DNA of 64,000 bases, taken from assembly GCA_021613535.1 (NCBI GenBank), contig CP075493.1, forward strand, positions 4,836,001-4,900,000, in the 5' to 3' direction. The notes under the pieces are model-generated. The model did no database searches. It worked only from the letters and a program-made list of their open reading frames with translations, and was not told the origin of the DNA. Below are positions 12,483-24,228 of the stretch, piece by piece (position 1 is the first letter of the stretch; each line of letters opens with the position of its first letter). Both the position numbers and the translations under genes were made by a program. This DNA comes from Adineta vaga. Its lineage: Eukaryota; Rotifera.

Positions 12483-14087
12483 AGTGATTTTGAATGAAAA
12501 GAGATGCAAAGAATTCAATGTTCGGTGGGCATTTTTTGACAAAAAAACGAGACGAAATCAAAATGATAATGATTTTATCGAAAAGAATATTCATTGGGTG
12601 GAATATATTATTGATCTATAAACAATACGGTTGTGACATCTGTAGGCGAATATTAACAAGTTTAATACAATTCAGAGAAGATTTCGAATCACATTTTTCT
12701 TTCAATCATTTTTGATTTATAATTCGTTACTTGATGGCATTGACATACATTCTCATTCTTAATTCAAATTTATCGGAAATACTTCTTGTCTCGTGATCAC
12801 TATCAATAAATAGGATATTCTAATTATTTAGTGTGTACAATCGTTATCACAAATAGTAACAGTTTAAAAAAAAAACACTTTCAAAAAATAATCAGAGATT
12901 GTGATAAACTTTGAAAACTTCATGACAACATGTCTACTTGATTTTCCTAAGATTTGCATTATTGAACTGTTGAAATTGATTAACTAGTTTTGAATGTACC
13001 GAAAATTCTTCTATCCAGTATTTATTAATGAAGAAGCTCTTACGTATTCTTCTCTACTCTTAATACTGTGCTTGGAAAAATGAGTTTGAAATCAATTATT
13101 GAACGCATTTTCATTCTTATTGTGCCAAATAAGATAACACTTAAAACATACAACTCAGAATATTATACTCTACTATAGAAAAAGCTCTTCTTCAAACGGT
13201 ATGTAAAACGAAAATATCTGGTATTATACACACAGTTACATGATCATTATGTTTTTTTGAAAATATTCCTTGAAAAATTGAAAACTACAAGAAGACTATA
13301 ATCATTGAATTAAATTACATAAATATTAAAATATTTATTTACTAAAATAGTTTAGTGGTATTGACGACGAAAAAAAAGTACTTTGAATCGTTGCATCTTA
13401 ATAAATAAGAATGATTCTTAAAGTAAAAGTTAACATCAAAATTGATTTTCGTTCGATATGTCTAAAGTTATTGACAAGATTGAACTTCGTAAATCTCATT
13501 TTGTTTTATCAACAGTCATAAGTAGGTAAAATTACATAAAAATAAAGCGAGTTGATCTCATAGTATCTTCGTAGTATCATAATAGAATCGATTCGATTAA
13601 TAAATAGGATTTGGGTGAAGTAGATTTGTGTGTACTCAATTGAGGATGAGGGTGGGCGAGTGTTGGGATATCTTCATTATTCTTATCACCTTACAGATTT
13701 TCAGTAAACTCGATGAAAAAACAAGTAAAACAAAATTATATCAGTTGATATGATTCAATATTTATCTCTTTCTGTCGTGTATGTATGTTTGTTATACAAA
13801 CGAAATGTATTATTTTTGACGTTCTATTTGAAGATGTGCGCCCTCTGTATGTGTATCGATCGATACGATATCATATTTTCGATTGGACAAATATATCGAC
13901 TTGATTGATTCAAATCCATCGTGAATAATGTTATGATTCATTTGTTCGTTTCTCTTCTTTGTCTGTTTGATCCGATCTATTGAAAAATGTCTAATTTGTC
14001 TTCATAAAAATATAATGTTAATATTAGTAATCATTAATTCATTCAATCACAAATAATATTTCGATTCAAATAAAATACTCAACGTCA
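12483..14087. other. divergent intergenic region between SLC35D and RAC
   Basis: The two flanking genes start at either end and point outward, so both promoters should lie here. No exon-like frames were found. The sequence is AT-rich with A/T runs and no clear repeat. Confidence 0.55.
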
Positions 14088-15010
<923 letters not shown>

Positions 15011-15130
15011 AATTTCATTACGATCGTTTGTTTTTTTTGTATGACAAAAAATCGTTTTGTTTCTTCGTCTTTTTTCGTTCGTCTGATAAAATTTTTTCTT
15101 ATGAATATCACAATGAAATCGTTTTTTTTT

Positions 15131-15149
15131 CAGATTATGAAAAACTAAG
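15131..15149 (+). promoter_or_regulatory. splice-acceptor-like site before the EXOC7 start codon (candidate trans-splice site)
   Basis: A run of ten T followed by CAG lies at 15122-15133, 16 bases before the EXOC7 ATG and 121 bases after the RAC stop. A strong 3' splice site with no nearby 5' partner in the same gene is what a spliced-leader acceptor looks like. Bdelloid rotifers are known to trans-splice; use of this site is inferred. Confidence 0.5.
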
Positions 15150-18100
15150 ATGACAGGTGTCTATGATTCGAATACAAATATACGAACGTCAGATGTGAAA
15201 TTACAAGAGGTGAGAAGATAATTTTAAAAACTTGTTTTTTTTTAAATACAATGTACACAGTGTCTTGTATGTATCATTTCTATCCATCGATTATTGACAT
15301 TATTTAGGAAATCTTGTTTTGAGAATGTGGTGTATACAGATTCACAGATTGAAATGGTTTGTTTTTTCTTTTTGTGACATAAAATATATTGATTTATTAA
15401 CAATGATTGATCGAAAATTTCTTTCGTTAATAAGATTATGCACTAGAAACCAATTACGGAGTGTGTTTGTATAGTAAAATAATCAATTGAATATCACATT
15501 GTAATCTGCTATATAATGCTTTTATAATCATGTTTTACTATGATGAAAAAAACAGGTTTTGTTCACAATAGGAAAAACGTCGTTTATCATTATTACAAGA
15601 TTCATTATGTCGTTCGAATGCATTAACAAGTGGTATGGTTTCTACATTAGATAATTTCGAACGTAAATTACAATCATTAGATGAACTTGTTACACCTGTA
15701 TATGAAGCAACTAATGAATTACGTTTATTATTGAATAATGTTGATCAAAGTTTATCACTTGTTGATTCTGTTCTTCATTATTATGATATCTGTGGAGAAT
15801 TAACACCAACTGTTTCATCTGGTCCGGGTGGAGATTTAACGGATTATTTAGCTGAATTAGATCGTTTAGAAGATGCAGTTAAATATTTTAAACGAGTTAC
15901 TGCTGTAGCTGAACGTGAACGTGTAACACAATTATATGATATTGGAAGAAAACGACTTGTTGATGAAACTGATAAACTTATATTAAGATATGCAAATCCT
16001 TTATCACCGAAAGAAGTCATGGAATTATGTGAATCATCAACGACAGCAAATAATATGGATATTCATTCAATGCAAGGTATATCATGAATCAGAGAAATAA
16101 GTTTTTAATTATATTATATTGAAAATATTTTAGAAGCAGATATGGCAACATTAAGAAGAATTATTGAATGGTTTAGTTCACATGGTTTTCGACAAGGTCT
16201 TATCGATTCATATGCAACTAAACGAGGTACAATGATACGACGATCTATTCAACTGTAAGTTCGGTTTTTTTTCGTAAGTAAAAAAGAATATTTTCTATTG
16301 TAAAAACAAACTTTGTAGATTAGAAGAACATTTAAGAAAAACATCAATTCGTCGTGGTTCAACTAATCTACTTTCTGCAAGTCCTAATATGTCTCAACAT
16401 GGAATAACAGGTTCAAATACTTTGAGAAGACAAGGAGGCAAATTAGGGTAAGAAGCACGATTGATTACATTTTTTTTCTTCTTCTGTATATGAGCATTTC
16501 TCTTTATTAGACGGTTTTTTACACCGTAAGTGATATGATAGATACAGCTTCTTCTTTTAGTCTTGCGAACATCGTTATTTTACTAAAACGCTTTTTCTTT
16601 ATGATATTCCGCAGAGAATGAAAGCTTCTAAACAGGATCGTTCTATCTGCATTAGATACTTGATTTTTGATAAACTATACTAAAGAGAATCCGTTATTGA
16701 GTATATGTTTTGCTTATTTAGTGAAATGAGTCGTCGTTTAATGCGTTCACCAGCTGCACCAACTTTACCTCGTGGTACGAATGCTTCTCTATCAACTTCC
16801 ATGACAACTATGGATGATGGTGTAACATTTGAATCAAGTGATGATCGTGATACAGCAAATTATAAATTCTTACTCGATGCATTTATTGCACTCTTACAAC
16901 GTGATCGAGATTTACTGAATTATGTTTTTCCAAAAGAATTACAATCACTTGTATTTACAAAATTAATTGAATTACCATTAGTTCATATGCGTGAAGAGGC
17001 ACAGACTTTATGTGAATCAACTGAACGTTTACCACATAAATTAGATACAGGAAAATTTGCTATCTATGGAATATTTTCCATTTTAAAATGGTTTTTAAAA
17101 TCAAGACCAACATTTTCAAAACTCTATCAAGTATGTTCGATCTGTGAATGATGAATAAAAGTTTTCTTCATTGTACATAGGAAAGTGACATCGCTCGACG
17201 ACAACAATTCACTACACTCTCAGCCACTTTTGAACAATCTGTAAGAATAATCATTATTCAATCATATTCATCGAAATTCGTTTTAGGCTGTTACTTGTTT
17301 ACGTGGAATTATTGATGAAGTTCGATTAGATACATCACCGCCGAGTCAAGGTGGTAATGTTCATCCTTTAACATCCCATGTATTGGCTTTTATGGAAGGT
17401 TTACTGGCGTATGAAGATACAGCAACAATAATTGCTTCGATTTATGTAGAACAAGAGCAAGGTCAGAGTAAAACATGTAAAGTTCTATTCGTAATGTCAT
17501 TACAATTCTTGTAGGAATTAATAATATTGTTCCCTCGGGAACTGACAAAGGTCTTTATGATTTGGGTACATATTTCAGTAAGTTGACGTTCAAAAATGAA
17601 TTATTTAGAAAGAAGAATCTTGTTTGTTTAGCTCAATTGATTCGTTGGCTTCATACAAGTCTAGCAAAGAAATCAGATGGTTATACATCACGTCATGATA
17701 CAACTATTCGATCAATCTTTCTTTTAAATAATGTCAATTATCTTCTAAAACGTCTTGAAACGTATTTTAATGATCGATTCATTTTTCTTTTACAAATTCT
17801 TTTTTTCTATTTTATTTAGTTCACCGATATTTGCAATCATTCAACGTTGTCAACCTGATTTAAAATCTAAATATAATGATGATTTTCAAATGAGTTTAAA
17901 AGATTATACAAAATGGTATATGTTTATATTTTTCAATTGATATTCTTAATTTTCTTTTTTAGTTATACTCCGTTGATCATTGCTATTCAACAAATGCTTG
18001 AATATGATAATGTTAATCGTTTATCCGATGGAAAAGTTTGTTTATTTTTGAGATACTTTGTTTTTCTCTATGTGTCTATTTTTAGTTACGTGATCGTGAT

Positions 18101-18364
18101 CGTGAACAATTAAAAGAAAGTTTTGCATCGATCAATGCAGCTATTGATAATCTACGTCAACAATGTCAAGAATATATTGTTAGTGATGTTGATTTACGTG
18201 ATCGATTAAGAAATGAAGGAAAAAAATTAATCTTAGATATGTATAGAACTTATTATAATAAATTTGCCAATAAAGACTTTACTAAACATCGTGAGAAATA
18301 TATTCGTTATGATCCAACAATATTTGAATTAACTATTGATAATTTTTTTGAACATCGTTTATAA
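15150..18364 (+). CDS. EXOC7: exocyst complex component 7 (EXO70)
   Basis: Exons: 15150-15209, 15572-16076, 16134-16254, 16319-16447, 16722-17130, 17181-17240, 17287-17467, 17515-17761, 17820-17915, 17963-18035, 18086-18364, about 719 residues (human isoforms about 650-735). The N-terminal coiled coil (EKRRLSLLQDSLCRSNALT, MVSTLDNFERKL) corresponds to the EXO70 start; GPGGDLTDYLAELDRLEDAV matches the GPTGRLEEYL element. The helical C-terminal rods include FLLNNVNYLLKRLE and LRDRDREQLKESFASINAAI, and the final lipid-binding helix is YDPTIFELTIDNFFEHRL. EXO70 docks the exocyst on PI(4,5)P2 membrane and answers to Rho GTPases. The intron between 16447 and 16722 hides a 15-base in-frame micro-exon (16511-16525). 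The polyadenylation signals AATAAA occur at 18388 and 18407. The converging gene ends only 96 bases away. Confidence 0.9.
16511..16525 (+). other. 15-base candidate cassette micro-exon of EXOC7
   Basis: TTATTAG precedes and GTAAGT follows a 15-base segment inside the fourth EXOC7 intron. Inclusion inserts five residues (RFFTP after Gly) and keeps the frame; skipping also keeps it. Both splice sites are strong, so alternative use is likely. Confidence 0.6.
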
Positions 18365-18460
18365 TTTGATTTATATTTAACTATAGAAATAAATTTCTTT
18401 TATTCGAATAAATATTTATTAATCGATTGTTATTCAATAGAATATATATTACATGATAAG

Positions 18461-21003
18461 TTATAGTTTTCGAGGTTGAATAACCTGTTTCATTCTTTGT
18501 TGATGTCGTAATTTTGCTTTCATACGTGATGGATCGAAAATATTTGAAAATTTTATAAATGCCAAATACATTATTACACCATGTATTGGAAGCATAGCAA
18601 TCATTAAAGCACCAGTTACCACTCCTACGGTTAGTTTACATATCTCTTCCTATTATGCGAATACATTAGATACAGATACAATAATGTAAATATATAACGC
18701 GAAACATACTAGATCTTTTGGATACATAACTGCAACTGTCGATTCAGTTGTTGTAACAGTTCCAGTTAGACTCGGTGGTGGGGAAGCTAAAATATAAATG
18801 AATTTTATATTGATAATTGTTCTCGAATACGAATATTATCAACTGAGAAACTTACAAGTTGTTGTAGTTACGGAAGTAGTTGAAGTTGATGTAGTTGTTG
18901 TTGGAGGTAGTGTCGTTGTTACTATGACTCCAGTAGTTGTCAACTATAATATAATCAACAGTTTAATATAAAATGATTGTTGGATATTCTTACGAGAGTA
19001 TTGATACTAGTCGTTGATGTTGGTCTTGTAGTGATTGTACCTGTTGTGAAAGGAGTAGTCGTCGTTGTCGTTGTTGATGATACTGCTGGATCCCAAATAT
19101 TGAATACCCAAAAGGTTTTATCAGTTATTGGAGCAGATTCTGGACCTATAAATATGAGTTATAATCTATACTTAAGCAATATTATTCATAAATCGATATA
19201 TACCACAAAACTCTGTTCCACTTGCTACACCTAAAAATTACAATCAGTAGTAGATGATGCAAATATTGAATCTAGTAATAAAAAACAACACTGACCGCTA
19301 TCCATAGTGACATAGTAAAAATGGCCAGGGATCCATGGTGCGACAGGAAAACGAATGACAGTAGTGTAACCAGTGTAGGTTATTTCAGGTGACCAACCAC
19401 AGTCATATTTAGCAACAAGTGCGTCATTAAGTGTCGCATCCCAAAAGTAAATAAATGTATCATTACGAGTTGGACGACTGACTGATTTTGAAGCTAAAAA
19501 ATGTGATGATAATAATAATAGCATGTTCTCGTTAGGTAAAAACAAAACCATTCGTCAAAATTTCGTAAAGAAAAAAGTACGTGATATGAATCTTACTTTG
19601 AATGGAAAATAGAGTATGATTTTGAAAGATAGTGCCAAGTGGTGATGCTGATCCTTGTACAAGTTTTGGTCGAATGACATCAGGTGATTCGAAACCAACT
19701 AAAAATGTAATACACCATTGATTTGATTGAATATTTGTATTATCGATAGCACCAGCACAAAATGGTTGTGGACCATACTGATCATAGGTGGGAATCCAAC
19801 TTAGAATTAGATGATAGATATCTGTTATGAAGAAATGAAGGAGATGACGTAAGCGACAAGATACGAACTCACTAGGACTCGGATTAAGAATAACACTCTT
19901 GGTCATACCAACAGGCGTACTGGAAACAAAGTCGGTAATCGTTTTTCCAGCACAAAATACTTGAACGATAACATATTCAGTAACATTGGAGCCAATAGGT
20001 GTACCAATGCAAGCTAATAAAATCGATGTTATAAATGTGAGAATGATGTAAGTTAAAATAGTAATTTACCTCGATTTGGTCGATTACCAATAATAGCCGG
20101 TGGTGTACTACAACCAGAGGGTGCACTATAACCATAGAAAAGAAATTGAAGTGGAATAGAACTCATTGGAGTTGTTGCTAGAGAGTCGTAATAATCTTCG
20201 ATTTGTAATGCAACAGCAGAATAGTATCCAGGTTGTGTAAGAGTAAAAACTATAGTGCAGTTGGTTTGAATAAGAAGAGCGCCAGAAAGACCTGAACATA
20301 CATCATAACATTCATCGTATGAATTGTAGTTGGGAGCTAGAGTAGACCATCGACAATTTAAGATATCGCCACCATCAAAATCAGACATTTGAATGACATG
20401 TACATGTTGAATGTTGACTTCTTTATAGATGATGGGAAGACTGACGGCAACAGGACTAGTATTCAAATAGCCATCAGGGCGAAGAAAAGTATTGATTCGA
20501 TTAGTCACAATCCATCCACCATTAGCACCGATAGTAAGATTTGCAAACCAACAGCATGAGGTAAATGCGATACTGAATGATATGCCAATCGGAAATGTTC
20601 GTGTTTCATATTTTTCTCCAGAACTAACATCAAGTCCTATGTTATAATCGGTACAATGTGTTGATGTATCCATAGTGTTAGGCCATGCACCAATAGAGAC
20701 AGGGACTCAAGAACAGTAGTAGTATCACCAATTAGACCTTTTGCAGCTATGGTTGGATCTGTACACATACATCCGGGATAAGTACGACGCCAAGAATATC
20801 GTTGACGTATCAGAAGAGTAACAGAACCACCCGAAGGAGTACTATTCAAAGGACGCCTAAGAAAACAAATCATTTTTGCTATGAAAAACAAGAAAGAAGT
20901 GCATTTTAACTGACCATGTAATTGTCCCACCACGAAAATGTGAAGCATGTATAACTGAAATAGAGCCAAGTACAACAATAAATATAAGTTGTATTGTCGT
21001 CAT
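18461..21003 (-). CDS. HFRGG-type single-pass surface protein with Ser/Thr-rich stalk; one frame break
   Basis: Exons: 21003-20915, 20856-20070, 20013-19873, 19821-19597, 19493-19296, 19230-19204 (27 bases), 19145-18994, 18943-18856, 18786-18710, 18649-18461, about 657 residues. It starts with a signal peptide (MTTIQLIFIVVLGSISVIHA), followed by SHFRGGTITWRP, a motif I recall from uncharacterised animal extracellular proteins. Next is a Cys-containing ectodomain with repeated beta-rich modules (DGGDILNCRWS; DPTIAAKGLIGD). A Thr-rich stretch (18.85-19.07 kb) forms an O-glycosylation stalk; then a TM helix and a basic cytosolic tail. The frame shifts by one base between about 20700 and 20735, either a true break, an assembly error or an odd 32-base intron. 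Function unknown; adhesion or receptor roles are plausible. Confidence 0.75.
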
Positions 21004-21708
21004 TGGTCCGTCACTAATACTGAAAAAATTCGATGAACAACGTCGCATATTAAACATCTACATAGTAAATATTTACTTAAATTGACAAAATCATTGTGCA
21101 TCCTAATTACCGACAATCAAACAAGGAGAGGAAGGTGTAAGCCAAAAAAGAAAATGCAAACGTCATACCATTATAGATTTTAATGGATATACAAACATAC
21201 TCTGAACTAAATTTGATTTCATGAATAAACTATTTTATTGCTTCCATTACTTAGGAAATTTAAGTAAACTTTGTAGTTATGTTTATTGTGGAATATTTTT
21301 ACACTCTTATAAGTTTTAAACTGCAATCTTGTTAGCAAACTAGTGTCTGTTGATTTACTTCAATCAATATTTGCTGATTCAAATGAAAACACGTGAAATT
21401 ACTTTTAATACTAACAGTGTCAGGCGGTGTTAGAATTAAGCGAAAATTGTCAGAAATAGTTACAAACAATGAGAAATGATTAGAAATCAGTTTGTTCCCC
21501 TTGTGATATCAAAGAAGAAATATCCTACGAAATAAAACCCATCATAGACAATATAGAACCATGTCTTATAGATTAAAGATAAGTTTATATACTTTTATTA
21601 ATTAATTACATTGATATAACAAGAAACAAAAAAGCCGATAATTTTGAGAGATTAATAAGAGAATGAGAGTTTGAGTTAAAAATATTTTGTTATTAGAAGT
21701 CATTTTCA
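21004..21708. other. intergenic stretch between two surface-protein genes
   Basis: AT-rich and without supported exons. It holds the 3' UTR of the gene ending at 21709 and the promoter of the gene starting at 21003. Nothing else is seen. Confidence 0.55.
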
Positions 21709-24228
21709 TCATGCAACGTATTGAAATCGAAGTGCAACTTTGGGTCCAGCTGGTTTTGGTTGTTGAGTTCGTGCAGCTCGTTTTATTCTTGCTTTTTTCA
21801 GACGTTCTTCTTTAACTGGATCAATACGAAAGACATATTTAAGAATATCCATTATTAATACGAATGAACATGTTAATGCAAGAGCAGTTATGGCAACACT
21901 TGCAAATGATTTTGTCAAAGCTTTTTTCACTTTTAATGCATTTGTTTGATATTCACAATGATTACCGTAATAAAGTGATGGATCTAAACATACACATTTC
22001 CAAGCCAAATCGACTGTTTGACATCTTCCATTATTTGCACAACTGATATTAGCACATAAATCCAGTTTCAATTCACAATTCACACCACTAAAAGCTTGAT
22101 CACATTCACAGTAAAAGACTGTTGCATTATTTGCAGATACTGTAGAATTAACTTCGATACAGGTTCCATTATTCCTATTCATCGAAATATTCAAGTAGAA
22201 TTTTGATTTTAAAATGATGGAAATATCTTACCAACATGTATTTTCTTTACATATTCTTTCATCATTTTGACAAGTAAAACCTGAATAACCTGATTGACAA
22301 TCACATCTATATCCTGAAGGGAGAGTAGAATCCGGGAAGCAAGTTGCAGCATTAAGACACGGTTGTGACATAGCACACGAATCGGATGTAATATTACAAT
22401 AAGCACCTATACTAGCTCCTGGACAATAAAATGGTGGTGGTCGTGTGGTTGTTGTAGTTGTTTGTGATGTTGTTGACATATTTGAGGTGCTCGTACTAGT
22501 TGTAGTTGTACTACTCATATAAACAGTTGAAAGGCTTGCTGAACTGGTACTATTATTTACTGGACCATTAGTGCTACTACCTACTGACACACTACTACTG
22601 CTACTTCCAGGCAATATGCTACTGCTGGGTGTTGCACTGCTGCTACTACCACTACTGTTTGATGATCCAGTGATGCTGTTAGTAGGTGCTACACTGCTGC
22701 TACTACTACTGCTTGATGACGAAATAGCGTTGTTACTTGTTGTGAATGATGCGGACGTGCTTGTGGTGGTTGATGCAGAAGTGCTTGTGGTGGTTGATGC
22801 GGACGTGCTTGTGGTGGTTGATGCAGAAGTGCTTGTAGTGGTTGATGCGGACGTGCTTGTGGTGGTTGATGCGGAAGTGCTTGTAGTGGACGATGTGGAC
22901 TTACTTGTGGTGGTTGATGCAGAAGTGCTTGTAGTGGTTGATGCGGACGTGCTTGTAGTGGTTGATGCGGACGTGCTTGAAGTGGACGATGTGGAGGTGC
23001 TTGTAGTGGTTGATGTGGACGTGCTTGATGCGGACGTGCTTGAAGTGGACGATGTGGAGGTGCTTGTAGTGGTTGATGCAGACGTGCTTGTAGTGGTTGA
23101 TGCGGACGTGCTTGTAGTGGACGATGTGGACTTGCTTGTGGTGGTTGATGTGGACGTGCTTGTAGTGGACGATGTGGACTTGCTTGTGGTGGTTGATGTG
23201 GACGTGCTTGTAGTGGTTGATGCGGACGTGCTTGTAGTGGTTGATGCGGACGTGCTTGTAGTGGACGATGTGGAAGTGCTTGTAGTGGATGATGTGGACG
23301 TGCTTGTAGTGGTTGATGCGGAAGTGCTTGAAGTGGACGATGTGGACTTGCTTGTGGTGGTTGATGTGGACGTGCTTGTAGTGGACGATGTGGAAGTGCT
23401 TGTGGTAGATGATGTGGACGTGCTTGTAGTGGTTGATATGAATGTGCTTGTAGTTTCCTATAAAAAGAAATTCAAATAGTTTTAGTAATTACTCTTACAA
23501 AAAAAGATACTCTAATCTATCACAAAGTTTCTCATTGGTCAAATCCATAATTTGGGTGATTTTTTACATAGTGGCGAGAAAAAGATTAATATACGATATT
23601 ATTAACATTTTTGTTTGATCAGAACCTCTTTTATTGCATTTTATTCTAAATTTTTCCTCGTTACATTTCTTCAATTATAATTAAATAAACTTTTGACAAA
23701 ATATTTTTCTTCAGTTGAATAACGGAAAAAACGCATACACATACAAAATTTTCATAAAAATAAAAGCTTTTACTACTTTTCAAGTCTGTCAGATTTCTTT
23801 CGTCAAGTCAATATATATAATTGCAACTTTTTCATAGAAGAATATTTTCTTATTTATTTCTAAGCAACAGATTAACTTTTATACATTCTACTACATTCTG
23901 AACATTTATTATCTTTACCGTAGTTGTCGCTGTTGCTTGACAAGTATATCCATCGAAATCAATTGTTGTCATTTGTAAACATGACATATCATCTACGTTT
24001 TCATAGGAAGGCGAAACACAATTAAAAAGCGATACTTGTATTGTACTCGGTGCAACACATGTAAATATACTAAAATTCTGCCATTCGATTACAAACGGTT
24101 GAGTTTGTCCATTGACAAAATGAATCATATTTACTAAAAATCCGATTAACACAATTATTTCCTAATCAACATGTCAACTTACTGTAGGTGAAAATAAACA
24201 CCGTCAAGATTATTTTGAGAAAATGCAT
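21709..24228 (-). CDS. mucin-stalk EGF-domain single-pass membrane protein
   Basis: Exons: 24228-24183 (signal peptide), 24133-23919, 23457-22232, 22174-21709; about 650 residues, frame continuous. After the signal peptide comes a short Cys-containing module, then about 240 residues of TTSTSxSx repeats coded by a 24-base minisatellite, then Ser/Asn/Thr-rich stalk. About three EGF-like segments follow (YRCDCQSGYSGFTC; FYCECDQAFSGVNC; NNGRCQTVDLAWKCVC), one of them split by an intron at TGT TG|G. A TM helix and basic tail FRIDPVKEERLKKARIKRAA end the protein. Mucin stalks hold EGF or lectin domains away from the cell; the ligand is unknown. The stalk-TM-DP-basic tail plan resembles the gene just downstream, suggesting an old tandem pair. 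An exon-2 read-through would stop at 23850. Confidence 0.8.
22740..23455. repeat. 24-base minisatellite coding a mucin stalk
   Basis: About 30 tandem copies of a 24-base unit (plus-strand form like GTTGATGCGGACGTGCTTGT followed by AGTG) lie back to back, with substitutions at a few fixed positions and one shortened unit near 23020-23040. The unit is a multiple of three, so the minus-strand coding frame (TTSTSxSx) is never broken, and the antisense frame also stays open for 302 codons. Confidence 0.92.

Noticed and set aside
22571-23479. Plus-strand 302-codon frame of Val/Asp/Leu repeats
   Set aside because: It is the antisense of the mucin minisatellite. A 24-base unit leaves every frame without a stop open, while the minus strand has signal peptide, EGF and TM exons in continuous frame.
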